A stretch of 64,000 nt of DNA from Vicia villosa (lineage: Eukaryota; Streptophyta; Magnoliopsida; Fabales; Fabaceae), in contig NC_081183.1 in assembly GCF_029867415.1 (NCBI RefSeq), positions 12,086,404-12,150,403 on the forward strand, written 5' to 3'. Below are positions 10,571 through 22,262 of the stretch, one piece after another (position 1 is the first letter of the stretch; each line of letters begins with the position of its first letter). The position numbers were made by a program, and so were the translations under genes. The notes under the pieces are model-generated. The model did not search any database, had not been told where the DNA came from, and worked only from the letters and a program-made list of their open reading frames with translations.

Positions 10571-10785
10571 AAAGTGGAAGGTGTTTTTGCGGTTAAGATC
10601 ACCCCTCTCGGAGCTAATCTTTGTCTATTAGAAGAAACGGAAGACGGCTATTTGGCAGAACTGGTAGGGGATGATAATAACTGGTGGAAGCAATGGTTTT
10701 CTGAAATCCGACCATGGGAGTGTTCTAATGTTGATAATAGTAGGGTGACTTGGTTCAGATTTTACGGCATCCCATGTCATGCGTG
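10571..10785 (+). pseudogene. LINE ORF1 fragment (nucleic-acid-binding protein)
   Basis: In the plus frame from about 10545 to 10785 the translation shows KITPLGANLCLLEE, then WWKQWFSEIRPW, then VTWFRFYGIPCHAW. This is the conserved core of plant L1-type ORF1 proteins. It is joined abruptly at 10785/10786 to sequence from a SIRE element in the other orientation. Both ends of ORF1 are absent. Its neighbour to the left is the 3' end of a LINE in inverse orientation. Confidence 0.65.
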
Positions 10786-12003
10786 GTGCTCTAGAAGTTC
10801 TGTTAAACTGGAAACTAACTCTTCTCTAGATAGTTCAGAAAATACCTTTTCAGAATCTGATTCTGATGTAGATTCCGATCCATCATCAACTGTGGCCATT
10901 AGTGCAATGTTTGGCTGCTCGCCTTCAGAGTCTGATTCTGATTCTGAATCTGAATCATCCCATGTTGCCATAAGACCTTTCTTCTTATGAAACTTCTTCT
11001 TGGGATTCTCCTTCTGAAGTTTTGGACACTCATTCTTGTAGTGACCAGGCTCATTGCATTCATAGCATGTGACCTTCTTCTTGTCAGATCTTCTGCTTCC
11101 AGAAGATTCTCCATGTTCAGGCTTCATAGAACTTTTGAAGTTCTTGAACTTCCTATGCTTGCTCTTCCAGAGTTGGTTTACCCTTCTGGAGATCATGGAC
11201 AGTTCATCTTCTTCTTCTGATTCTGATTCTTCAGAATCTTCTTCTTCAGCCTGAAAAGCGTTAGTGCATTTTTTATAATTAGATTTTAATGCAATAGACT
11301 TACCTTTCTTCTGAGGTTCATTAGCATCTAGATCAATTTCGTGACTCCTCAGAGCACTGATCAATTCTTCAAGAGAGGCTTCATTCAGATTCTTGGCAAT
11401 TTTGAAATCAGTCACCATAGGACCCCATCTTCTTGGCAAGCTTATGATGATCTTCTTGACATGATCAGCCTTTGTGTATCCCTTGTCAAGAACTCTTAGC
11501 CCAGCAGTTAGCGTTTGAAATCTTGAAAACATCTTCTCAATGTTTTCATCATCCTCCATCTTGAAGGCTTCATATTTCTGGATCAAGGCAAGAGCTTTAG
11601 TCTCCTTGACTTGGGCATTTCCCTCATGAGTCATTTTCAATGATTCATATATGTCATAGGCAGTTTCCCTGTTAGATATCTTCTCATATTCAGCATGAGA
11701 GATAGCATTCAGCAAAACAGTCCTACACTTGTGATGATTTTTGAATTCTTTCTTTTGATCATCACTCATTTCTTGTCTTGTTAGCTTTACTCCTCTAGCT
11801 TTCACTGGATGTTTGTAACCATCCACCAGAAGATCCCATAAGTCACCATCTAGACCAAGAAAGTAACTTTCAAGTTTATCTTTCCAATATTCAAAGTTTT
11901 CACCATCGAATACTGGTGGTCTAGTATAACCATTGTTATCATTTCCATTATGTTGCTCAGCAGAGCCAGATGAAGATGTAGGTGTTGGATCTTCACCATC
12001 CAT
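10777..12003 (-). pseudogene. gag: SIRE/Maximus Gag, 408-aa frame, C-terminally cut from its polyprotein
   Basis: Capsid and nucleocapsid protein of a Ty1-copia element, forming cytoplasmic particles that package the element RNA. The start MDGEDPTPTSSS is followed by a capsid-type region (residues about 25-240, with PPVFDGENFEYWKDKLESYF and LALIQKYEAFKMEDDE) typical of SIRE Gag. An acidic stretch (about 250-270) comes next, then one CCHC knuckle CYECNEPGHYKNEC. The tail is very rich in Ser-Asp-Ser-Glu. In intact SIRE elements this frame runs on into pol. Here it stops just after LLEHH, where LINE sequence begins, and the stop codon is foreign. The frame has no internal stop. Confidence 0.85.
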
Positions 12004-12071
12004 CTAAACTTTGTGTTTTTCTCTTCTTGAATCTTTTCTAACACGGTTAAATGCTTGCACCTAGAACCGGC

Positions 12072-12085
12072 GCTCTGATGCCAAT
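12072..12085 (-). other. Primer binding site of the SIRE-like element
   Basis: The minus strand reads TGGCATCAGAGC (12083-12072), two bases after the LTR end at 12086. It differs by one base from TGGTATCAGAGC, which is complementary to the 3' end of initiator Met-tRNA. Confidence 0.8.
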
Positions 12086-13219
12086 TGAAGGATAGAAAAA
12101 CACTTAGAAAGGGGGGGTTTGAATAAGTGTAGTTTTAAAACTCTTAAGATAAAAACAATTTGCACAATGATTTTTATCCTGGTTCGTTGTTAACTAAACT
12201 ACTCCAGTCCACCCCTTGAAGTGATTTACCTCACCTGAGGATTTAATCCACTAATCACACAATATTACAATGGTTTTCCACTTAGATAACCTCTAAGTCT
12301 TCTAGAGTATTCTGATCACAACCTGATCACTCTAGGAACACAATGCTTAGATACCCTCTAAGACTTTCTAGAGAATCCGATCACAACTTGATCTCCTCTA
12401 GTTCTTACAAATGAATGTAAACAAATTCTTACAAGAGTATTACAATGCTTCTTAAAAGCTATAATCACAACTGTGATATTTCTTTTAAAGTTTAAGCTTA
12501 ATCTCACTAAGATATTACAACAGTAATGAAGTGAGGTTGAAGATGAAGTTTGAGAGCTTTTAGAATTTGACAGCGTTTTTGTATGTTTGCGCAAAAGTTT
12601 TGTGTACAACTTCTCATCAGAACTTCTATTTATAGGCGTTTGAGAAGATGACCGTTGGGAGCATTTAATGCGTTGCGTGATCCGTACAGCATTGCATTTA
12701 ATGTTTCACTCTTTTGTCAACTACCTCGAGCCTTGCTTTTCCTACTTTAACTGACGTTGCCTTTAATAGCTTCTAACGTTCCTTTTGTCAGTCAGCGTAG
12801 CTTGCCATCTTGTACTTGCTTCTGATCTGATGTTTGTATAAACAACGTTTGAATATCATCAGAGTCAAACAGCTTGGTGCAGAGCATCTTCTTGTCTTCT
12901 GACCTTGAAGTGTTTCTAGCGTGATACCATGAGAACTTCAGTGCTTCTGCTTCTGATCTCAAGTTCTTCTGATGCTTCAATAGACCATGTTCTGATTCTG
13001 CTTGACCATCTTCTGATGTCTTGCGAGAGCATGTTCTGATGTTGCATACTTGAACCTTCTGAGTCAGTGCTTCTTGCGTTGAATTTGTGCATACTCTTTA
13101 TATATTTCCTGAAATGGAAATTGCATAGGATTAGAGTACCACATTATCTCAAGCAAAATTCATATACATTGTTATCATCAAAACTAAGAATATTTATCAG
13201 AACAAATCTTGTTCTAACA
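12086..13219 (-). repeat. 5' LTR of the truncated SIRE-like element
   Basis: On the minus strand it starts TGTTAGAACAAG at 13219 and ends CTATCCTTCA at 12086: 1134 bp with TG..CA ends. Its last part carries a C-run followed by TTTCTAAGTG, a common SIRE LTR feature. Short frames inside it are not genes. Confidence 0.85.
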
Positions 13220-13491
13220 CATAGGTCTGCTAAACCCACTCGATCTGTTAAAAAAGTGGTTCCCCAGGTTAAAAAATCAGTCACTTTCACTTGGAGTTGG
13301 AGAAGGTAGAAGCTATCTATGCACACAAATATTTGACAATTTTGGTTTGATACCTTCAAAAAGCTACACGATATTCAAGCTAATCAATTTCAAACTTCAC
13401 TAACCAAGCCATTGCCTAACATGGATGTATTGGTGGGAAGCAACTTTCTACTTCAAAAAATATTGTTTTTTATTGTTCAAACGTGAAATAT
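13220..13491. other. Unassigned short stretch
   Basis: Lies between the SIRE LTR and the Mutator-type element. Its plus strand has a protein-like composition (SVKKVVPQVKKSVTF, then DVLVGSNFLLQK) with stops between, so it may be relic coding DNA. I could not identify it. Confidence 0.3.
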
Positions 13492-13500
13492 TAAACTAAT

Positions 13501-14730
13501 GGCTAAATATCCTTTTTCGTCCTTTATCTATACTGCGGGGTTCATTTTGATCCTTTAACTTTTAAAAAGATCAAATTAATCCCTTATTTTTTCAAACCGT
13601 ATCATATGCATCCTTTCCGTTCATTTTCAACTAACGGTGTTTATTTTACATAGGTGGCATCCCGGTTGGCATTTCTTTGGAACATTTCATCAAACACATT
13701 GTAGCATGAAACCCTCCAAGTGCAATTGTTCCCAGAATGATTAAAAGGAATGGATCTTTAATCAAAGTTGTAGGATGAGCTCAAGGTCCTTCCAAGGTAG
13801 GATGAGTCGCTGCAGCCAAGAAAGGCTGGTGATACAAATTATTTTTTCTGCACATATGGTGTCTTTCCGAATTCCTCCCAATCGCCCAAGCATTGACGAA
13901 AATTATCATTTTTCTCCAACAAACACAACTTCTAAAACGAAAAAAAATTTAAGAATCATTTTTCTCTGACAAACACAGTTATGCACTCACAGCTTGTTTC
14001 AGAATCATTTTTTTCCAACAAACACAACTACTTCAAAATCATTTTTTTTCTAGAAAGTTGAAGGAATATTAATTTCCAGATTCACCGCAATCGCTTTTGC
14101 AGAACTACAACAATCGCTTTTGCAGAACTACAGCAATCGCCACCACCGAACACAACTCAAACGAGCCACCATGCGCACGACCGCATACCACCACAGAGTC
14201 GCCGTTGTTATCACCCTTCCTCCGACGCGCCTCTGAAATCTACCACCACTAAAGCGTTCAATACGATTGAGAAAAGGATATGTGTTGTTGTTGGTTCCTA
14301 ATCTTTTTTATCGATTTGAAGCAGATAAAGAGAATTAGAGTGGATTTAATATGGAGTACGATGTATTTGGTTTAAAGAAGATAAAGAGAGAAAATGGGTA
14401 TGGTATAAAAGAAGAATGAATGGTAAAAGAAACCCAGGTTGAAGAAACCCAGAAAGGAAAAAAAATTGTTTTTCATTTTTTGAATAAATTTTATTTATTA
14501 TGTGGCAATACACGTGGCATCCAGCTTGAGAAAATAAATGACACCTAACTATTTCATATTCCATGTAAATGCCACATAGACTAGGTTATTGACTTTGACT
14601 AACAGAGTTAACGGAAAGGACTAACGTGAAACATTTTATATAATTGAGGGATTAAAATGGTCTTTTTAAAAGTTAAGGGACTAAAATGAACTCCAAGGTA
14701 TAGATAAAGGACGAAAAAGGGTATTTAGCC
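13501..14730. mobile_element. 1.23-kb non-autonomous Mutator-type element (MULE)
   Basis: The terminal inverted repeats are about 85 bp. The left end is GGCTAAATATCCTTTTTCGT and the right end, inverted, is GGCTAAATACCCTTTTTCGT. Both continue through a TCCTTTATCTATAC stretch to an AACTTTTAAAAAGA block. A perfect 9-bp duplication TAAACTAAT flanks it (13492-13500, 14731-14739). No transposase frame is present. The interior 14085-14260 is GC-rich and contains two tandem CAATCGCTTTTGCAGAACTA units, a different base composition from the rest. That could be a captured host gene fragment, as in Pack-MULEs, but I cannot identify a source. Confidence 0.85.
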
Positions 14731-14739
14731 TAAACTAAT

Positions 14740-16149
14740 TTGCTTAGCAACACTTTAAAATTGCCCAATCTTTTCAAACAAAATAAAAAATTGCTTCTTC
14801 TTGGCCAAGATATCAACAACAAATTATTTGGTCACCCTTTCTCTCAACATCAACCTACACTTTTATTTGTGATTAGGTTTCATACAACTTTTAAATCTCA
14901 TTTAAACATAAGTAATATTGTTTTTTTTGTTAATATCCATTTACACTAAAGTTTCATGAAATTACTTCCATTAATAAAAAACACTGTGTATATTCATTTT
15001 CTCTTGTCCTGAATATTTTGCACATATAAAAATTATCAAATAATATTTTAAATTTATAACGGGACACGATCAATAAAATTCACGCAAAAAAAATATTGAT
15101 AAAGATTGCTTTCAGTACGTATTTGAGTTCAAATTCATCATACAAAATTATTTTAATCTATACAAATGCATGAATATCATTATTCTTTATACATTACTTT
15201 AATAAATTCAATTTCCATTTCAATTTCATAAAATTACCTCTTCTATTATTTGTTCATCCTAACATCATTTTATTTCTACAGGTTTTTCCACTTCACTTTT
15301 TGTATGGTAAAAGTTTCTTTGCCTTCTCATTTCACTTATTCTTTTGATGTAGTATGATTTGTAAACCTATCTATTAATACTCGATCTTTCAAATATTTTA
15401 ATTATTTACACTTATTCATATTATTCATACCATTCAAATAATGCTATACTAATTTTTGTATACCCGTGCAGACACATGAGTATGTTACTAGTTTTATTAA
15501 TAATAAGAATATAAAAGTATTTTAGAGTAAAGAAGACAATAATATAATTATTTAATTTATTATAAATAATTAGATATTTTAAGGATTTAGAGATAATTAG
15601 AGAATTTAGTTGAATAAATATAAAATGAATATTTTATAGTTTTAACTATAAAATAATTTTTATTAACAAATATTGGTAGAATTTTGTTTAATAAAATAAA
15701 AATATTGTTTCCAAAATCAGATATTTTGGGGAGTGAGTAATTTAGAAGGGCGTGGGTACCAATTTGTACTTTTCGGGTTATATTTATAGTTAACGTGATG
15801 TATTTGGGAAGTTACATGAAAATTTTGGAAATATAGAAAAGAGGCGGATCAAAATTGGGAAGAGAGTATAACTTGGAGCGATCACCAATAAGGGAAAGAA
15901 TGCATCAACCTTCAAACTTCGAGATAAGAGGGGCCTTTCTTTACTCATGGGTGATTATATGCAGTTAGGATAATGAGATGTATTTACCCTCATACCTCCG
16001 TCATTTTATTATATGTGGTTTTTGTTTTTGTTTGTGGCTAAAGGTGGTTGGTCAAAACCTCTAGATCACATATTGATGAGTTGTTATATACTTCTGCCGA
16101 CCCCATTTGATATGTGTTCCCAAATATCGTAAAATGTAATTTTAACAAA
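14740..16149. other. Intergenic, AT-rich, no recognisable feature
   Basis: No supported frame, inverted repeat or LTR boundary. Short open frames around 14740-14949 are low-complexity and AT-driven. Confidence 0.5.
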
Positions 16150-16470
16150 AAAACTGCAACGTAACGACTGCGACATGTGTGATTGCGCTATCGTGGAAGA
16201 GGGTTGGAGAGTCGCGCCGAAAGGTTGCGACTAAGGGCGCGGGGCCGGACCGCCAGGGTCGATGTTCAGCAACGACGGGGTGCAAGATGTAGCATACTGG
16301 GGTCGGCGGTCGCGGTGCCAGCGCGTGCGTTTGCAGGTCGCCGCAATGCTATGAGATTTTGCGCGGTGGGCGACGAGCGATGACATGGTTAACGTCGGCG
16401 AAAATTCGCGCGACGCCTGTCATACGCCCGCGGGTCGACAGTGGGTCAGAGGTAGTCGACAATTTTCGGT
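16150..16470. other. GC-rich island of unknown origin
   Basis: About 320 bp strongly enriched in GC and CpG, bounded on both sides by AT-rich sequence. The plus frame 16183-16383 is open for 66 codons and Arg/Ala-rich, which GC-rich DNA gives by chance. It is not a recognisable rRNA, plastid or mitochondrial piece. Confidence 0.5.
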
Positions 16471-16925
<455 letters not shown>

Positions 16926-16974
16926 ACAGAGAGAGACGAGAGATATTTTTACTCTAAAAGTAAGTTATTATAAT

Positions 16975-17113
16975 TTACTCCACATCTTGACCATTAATTA
17001 ATTTCAATCTAATGGATAAAAATAATAAATAATACTTTTCTCTCTCCATATTTAATTACTTATTATTTTTAACCATTGGATTGAAAAGAATTAATGGTCA
17101 AGATGTGGAGTAA
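16975..17113. mobile_element. 139-bp hairpin MITE
   Basis: The left arm begins TTACTCCACATCTTGACCAT and the right arm ends ATGGTCAAGATGTGGAGTAA, an exact inverted match of 20 bases. The arms continue as TTAATT..TTTCAATC against GATTGAAA..AATTAA, so most of the element can fold into one long hairpin. Target duplication is not clear. It lies between two (TA)n tracts. Confidence 0.75.
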
Positions 17114-17203
17114 GAATATCCATCATATATATTGATTTTAAATCGTATGGTTATTATTAAAAGTTCTCAGTTCTCATTATAGCTAAAGTTTTCATTTGAT
17201 ACG

Positions 17204-17207
<4 letters not shown>

Positions 17208-17247
<40 letters not shown>
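17208..17247. repeat. (TA)n microsatellite at the insertion site of the copia element
   Basis: Forty bases of TA directly precede the 5' LTR at 17248. The 3' LTR end at 50859 is also followed by CACACA and an AT tract (50865-50911). The copia element therefore inserted into a microsatellite, which hides its target duplication. Confidence 0.9.
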
Positions 17248-17250
<3 letters not shown>

Positions 17251-17735
17251 GAGATATTGGATCGAACTCTAGTATGGTCGAAGGGTAGCTTCTTAGTTCG
17301 ACAATTCGACAGAGTTAAGCATGAAGTCGAAGGCTGTTCACATGCTGTTGTCGAAGTGTGCATGTTGTAGTCGAAGATGGGTCTAGCATGCAGATGTCGA
17401 AGATGCTAGGATTGTTAGCATGTTAAATTAGGTTTTAGTGTTTAAACCCTAATTTGTTAAGTTAGCTTGTGTATTAAGTTGGCTTGTGTAATGGGCCTTG
17501 CTGAAAAAGCCCATTAGTTAGTATGTTAGGTTTTATTATAAATAGCGTACTAGTCTCTCATCATCGCTAAGCTGCAAATCCTAATTTAGGGTGAGAGAGG
17601 TTATTTGTTATTCTTGTAAACTTGTAATCTTGTTTTAAGAGAAAGTGAAAGAATAGTAGTTATAACCAATTCTGTGTTCTTCTTCTCCTCTCTAATTCCC
17701 TATTATACTTTGTTATTGGTATCGTTTTCACAACA
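17248..17735 (+). repeat. 5' LTR of the Tnt1-like copia element
   Basis: 488 bp, from TGTGAGATATTGG to TTTTCACAACA. A TATA box TATAAATAG lies at 17537-17545, giving a likely promoter for the element RNA. The same LTR is found at the other end in three pieces: 26774-26861, 46211-46299 and 50547-50859. Confidence 0.93.
17537..17545 (+). promoter_or_regulatory. TATA box in the copia 5' LTR
   Basis: TATAAATAG within the LTR, with the transcription start expected about 30 bp downstream. The 3' LTR version reads TATAAATAA. Confidence 0.6.
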
Positions 17736-17760
17736 AATTGGTGCGGTGAGCGTGGAGAAG

Positions 17761-18480
17761 ATGCCTTCAACAAAGTATGAGATTGAAAAGTTCACCGGAG
17801 TGAATGATTTCGGTCTGTGGCGCTTGAAGATGAAAGCCCTACTGGTTCAGCAGGGTTGTTTGGAAGCGTTGAAGGGAGAGGCAGCCTTGAATGCTGCATT
17901 AACGGCAGCGGAGAAGACAACTATGATCGAGAAAGCACACAGCGCAATTCTGTTGAGCCTTGGTGATAAGGTTCTACGACAGGTATCAAAGGAGACGACG
18001 GCATCAGGGTTATGGGCGAAACTTAAAAGTTTGTATATGACCAAATCGCTGGTAAATCGACTCTACCTGAAGCAGGCTTTGTATTCATTCAAGATGGTTG
18101 AAGACAAAGTGTTGGCTGCGCAGTTGGATATGTTCAACAAGCTGATTCTTGATCTTGAAAATATCGATGTAAAGATTGATGATGAAGATCAAGCGCTGTT
18201 ACTATTGTGCGCTTTGCCTCGATCACATGCTCACTTCAAAGAAACTCTCTTGTATGGAAGGGAGTCCCTGACCTTTGAAGAAGTTCAATCAGCCCTATAT
18301 TCAAAGGACCTGAACGAACGAAAGGAGCATAAACCTTCGACTGTTGGTGAAGGTTTGGCCGTTAAAGGAAAATTCTTGCGAAAGAATGGTAAGTTCGACA
18401 AGAAGGGCAAATGCCAGTCGAATCTTACAGTGGCGAAGCATCTGGCATTCGATGCTATCATTGTAAGAAGGAGGGTCATA
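17761..18480 (+). pseudogene. gag: Gag of the Tnt1-like copia element, frameshifted at the zinc knuckle
   Basis: The ATG at 17761 starts MPSTKYEIEKFTGVNDFGLW, followed by the Tnt1-type capsid region (LWAKLKSLYMTKSLVNRLYL and the YSFKMVEDK region). This frame loses homology near 18410, and the knuckle CYHCKKEGHTRKVC lies in the next frame (about 18450-18492). There is therefore a one-base-type frameshift between about 18400 and 18450. Gag would form the particle and bind RNA. The upstream ATG at 17674 lies inside the LTR and is unlikely to be used. Confidence 0.85.
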
Positions 18481-19768
18481 CAAGAAAGGTGTGCCCTGAA
18501 CGCCTTAAAGATCATGGAGGTAAGGATAATGGCAATGCAGCCATTGTTCAAGATGATTTCGAATCATCTGATGTTCTTGTGGTTTCAAGCAGTGACTCGA
18601 GAAGAGAGTGGATTATGGATTCAGGTTGCACTTGGCACATGACTCCAAACAAAGACTTGTTCGAGGAGTTATGTGATCAAGATGGTGGATCAGTATTGCT
18701 GGGAAACAACAAGGCTTGCAAGATTGCAGGTGTTGGATCTGTGAGATTCAAGCTCCATGATGAGTTAATAAGGTTGTTGACTGAAGTCAGGTATGTTCCT
18801 GATTTGAAGAGAAATATGCTTTCTCTTGGTGAATTCGACAAGAAAGGATATGTTTTCCAAGGAGAGAAAAGTATCCTAAGAGTCATGAAGGGGTCGAAGG
18901 AAGTCTTGAGAGGCGTGAAGAAACAAGGCTTGTATACCCTTGAGGCTGAAGTTGTAAGTGGTTCGACAAATGTTGTATCCACGAAACCTTTGTCGAAGAC
19001 AGAAATCTGGCACATGAGATTGGGCCATGTCAGTGAAAGGGGTCTGGTCGAATTAGGGAAACAAAATCTGCTTGGTGGAGACAAAGTCGAAAAGCTGAAG
19101 TTTTGTGAACCCTGTGTACTTGGAAAATCTTGCAGAGTGAAGTTCAACAAAGGCAAACAAAGAACACATGGATCCCTTGATTACATCCATGCTGATCTTT
19201 GGGGGCCTGCAAGGTGTGCATCACATTCAGGAGCAAGGTATTTTCTATCCATAATAGATGATTATTCCAGAAAATTATGGGTATTCATCCAGAAGACTAA
19301 GGATGAAACTTTTGAGAATTTCAAAAGTTGGAAGACTCTGGTTGAAAATCAGACTGGCAGGAAGGCCAAGAGGTTGAGAACCAACAATGGCCTTGAATTT
19401 CGCAATGAGGCATTCGACAGTTTTTGTGCTGCCTCTGGTATTGCAAGGCACAGAACTACTGCAGGTACTCCACAGCAAAATGGTTTGGCTGAAAGACTTA
19501 ATCGAACTATTTTGGAGAGAGTCAGATGCATGTTGACTAGTGCGGGGTTAAAGAAGGTGTTCTGGGCTGAGGCTGTTTTGACAGCAACATATCTGATAAA
19601 CAGATGTCCTTTGACAGCGTTAGATATGAAGACACCTGAAGAAGTTTGGTCGGGACATCCACCAGATCTCGACAAACTGAGAGTATTTGGTTGCGTAGCC
19701 TATGCTCACATTAGGCAAGACAAGGTCGAACCTAGAGCTCTGAAAATGCATGTTCATGGGATACCCTG
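18411..19768 (+). pseudogene. pol: Protease and integrase part of copia pol
   Basis: After the knuckle, the aspartic protease site reads WIMDSGCTWHMT (about residues 65-78 of this frame). The pre-integrase motif IWHMRLGHVSERGL is at about 198. The integrase core includes HADLWGP, FLSIIDDYSR and QNGLAERLNRTI. The catalytic D,D,E region is largely kept, but the usual TDNG reads TNNG (RLRTNNGLEF), so the second catalytic Asp is replaced by Asn. The frame ends at a frameshift in an A-run near 19744, after which the downstream frame carries homology (FMGYPEG). Confidence 0.87.
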
Positions 19769-21176
19769 AAGGAATCAAAGTTTATAGGCTATGGTGCCTA
19801 GAGCCAGATCACAGGAGGTGTATCACCAGTCGAGATGTAGTTTTCAATGAAGCTGAAATGGCTTTTAAGAAAACTGATGATGTTGGTCGAAGTACAGAAA
19901 CATCTGACGAAGAGCTGGAACAGGTAGAGATTCCTGTTGAGGTGGAGCATGTTGATGCTGAATTGCATATCCCAGATGAAGTCGAAGAAGAAGCAAAAGA
20001 TGCTGAAGTTGAGGAAACTGACGATGACTACCTATTGTCGAGAGATAGGTCGAGAAGAGTCATCAAGCCACCTCAGAGACTTGGATATGCAGATCTTATA
20101 GCTTATGCCTTAATCTCTGCAAGTGAGGTTCTAGACGAAGAACCTAGAGACTATAAGGAAGTTATGAGGAGTCGAAATAAGACTGAATGGCTGAAGGCCA
20201 TGGATGATGAGATGAAATCTCTTCATGATAATCATACTTGGGAACTGATCAAGAAACCTGCTGGGGCAAGGTTAGTCAGCTGTAAATGGATTTTCAAAGT
20301 TAAGGAAGGAATTGAAGGAGTGACGTCGAAAAGATACAAGACAAGGTTAGTTGCAAGGGGTTTCACTCAGAAAGAAGGTGTCGACTTCAATGATGTGTTT
20401 TCTCCTGTTGTGAAGCATAGGTCCATTCGAATGTTGCTTGCCATGGTGGCACAGTTCGACCTTGAACTGGAACAGATGGATGTGAAGACTGCGTTCTTGT
20501 ATGGTGATTTAGATGAAACGATCCTGATGAGGCAACCTGAAGGGTATGTCGAAAAGGGAAAGGAAAATTATGTGTGCAAGCTAAAAAGATCTTTATATGG
20601 GCTGAAACAATCTCCTCGACAGTGGAATAGGAGATTCGACAAGTTCATGGCACACATAAGTTTCATTAGAAGTCAATTCGACCACTGTGTTTACTTCAGA
20701 TTTCGACCTGGTAATTCATTTGTTATTTTGTTGCTTTATGTGGATGATATTCTTATAGCAAGCAACAATGTTGAAGATGTGATGAGGGTGAAGGCTGAAC
20801 TCAATAAGGAGTTCGATATGAAGGATCTGGGAGCTGCTTCCAGAATTCATGGAATTGCCATTCGAAGAGATAGAAAGAAGTCAAAGTTATGCCTATCTCA
20901 AGAGGCATATCTACGAAAGATTCTCGAAAAGTTTGGTATGTAGAATTCGAAGCCAGTTGTGACTCCTACAAACCCTCAATTCAAGCTGAGTATTGATCAG
21001 TGTCCCAGTACTGATGTCAAAAGAGCCTATATGGATAGCATCCCATATGCTAATATAGTTGGTTCTTTGATGTATGCTATGGTCTGTACTAAGTCTTGTA
21101 AGCAGGTACATGGAGAATCCTGGAAAGGCTCACTGGCAAGCATTGAAGTGGATTTTAAGGTACATAAATGGGTCTC
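19750..21176 (+). pseudogene. pol: Reverse transcriptase part of copia pol, with a stop codon and a deletion
   Basis: The frame 19750-20940 contains the copia RT (EWLKAMDDEMKSL, CKWIFKVK, YKTRLVARGFTQ, then MDVKTAFLYGDL) and the catalytic YVDD box (LLLYVDDILIA). It ends at a TAG (20941-20943), and homologous sequence continues beyond it. Near 21080-21100 the MVCT..SRYM region lacks the usual intervening RPDIAYAV residues, so a short deletion of about 23 bp shifts the frame. Homology then runs to 21176, where the Athila-like element is inserted. Confidence 0.88.
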
Positions 21177-22262
21177 TGATCCGCTGTCGCGCGCGGATCA
21201 AAAATGAGTAGTTTTGAATAAAACCGTAGAAAGCGACAAGTGACTCGCGTATCGTATCACAAGGATTCTCGTTGATTATTAACCAAAGGTAAATCGATTT
21301 AGGGGGGTTGGTTTAGGTTCGAATTATAGAAAAAATGATTATCAAAAGCGATTAATGAAATAAGTTGTTTTGAAAAAGTGATTATAAAATTAAGCCAATC
21401 TACTGTTTTCGGTTCCGGCTTATCATGGGTTTCTACCTTACCAATTCCCTAAGCGGCTTCGATCTCTATTCGATTTCAATATCAATTGACAAGCGCAAAA
21501 GATATTAAACAGATTGGATTCCTATTCCGAATTAAGCAAACGGATTAATACAATCGCGAATTAAGCAAACACGATATAGAAACGCAATTTAACGACGAAG
21601 TGACGTAAACAACGATTAACAGTTAGGAATACAATCATACGAAATTAATCAAAATATTCCACGAAATAACAGATTAAGCAAATGCAAATTCATAGAATAT
21701 AATTGAAAGAGAAACGAAATTGAATTGATAGCTTTTGGAATTCGATTACAGTAGATCGACTCTGGATGTTTAGTTCTCCATTCAAGCGTACAGAGCAAAA
21801 GAGTTGAAACAAAATTGTGTATAGTAAAACGTGATAAACAGTAACACGGCTGCTAGACCTATTAGGAATCAGCCAAAAAACGTTTATGACCCAACTGGGT
21901 CGAATGACAAAACCAAACCCACTACTAAACGACCCAAAAACTGAAAATTAAATAGTGCTGCAGCTTTAAACGCAATTCTGGGAAATATAGGTTCCGATTC
22001 TGACTTTGACTCCAACATAAAAGTTGTAGCTCTTTTTCTTAGCTTTCCGGCGATTATTAGAACGCCTCAATCGGACTCCCGGAACTCCAGTTATGATCGT
22101 TTCCGTGCAGACTACTAAAGCTGAAAAATAAATACGAAAATCAAATAACAATAAAAATAATTTAAAATATAAAAACATTATAAAATACAAAAATAAGACA
22201 AGCAAACCATGGAAATGTATAAGTACAACCGTAGAGGAATGTGCATCAAAATGCACTGATCA
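21177..22262 (-). repeat. LTR (3' in element orientation) of the Athila-derived element
   Basis: 1086 bp, TGATCCGCTG to GCACTGATCA. It lacks 16 bp present in the partner at about 25656-25671. The first 23 bases contain the inverted pair TGATCCG..CGGATCA. Confidence 0.92.

Larger units (their letters stand above)
10786..13219 (-). mobile_element. Truncated SIRE/Maximus copia element: 5' LTR, primer site and gag
   Basis: Read on the minus strand: LTR 13219 to 12086, a Met-tRNA-type primer site, a leader, and a gag frame that ends abruptly at 10786 against LINE sequence. Protease, integrase, RT and the 3' LTR are missing. No target duplication joins the two ends, which supports truncation by deletion or recombination. 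Confidence 0.85.

Noticed and set aside
17731..17760. Initiator Met-tRNA primer site for the Tnt1-like element
   Set aside because: The bases after the 5' LTR read AATTGGTGCGGTGAGCG, which does not match TGGTATCAGAGC. The tRNA primer could not be assigned, so no site is called.
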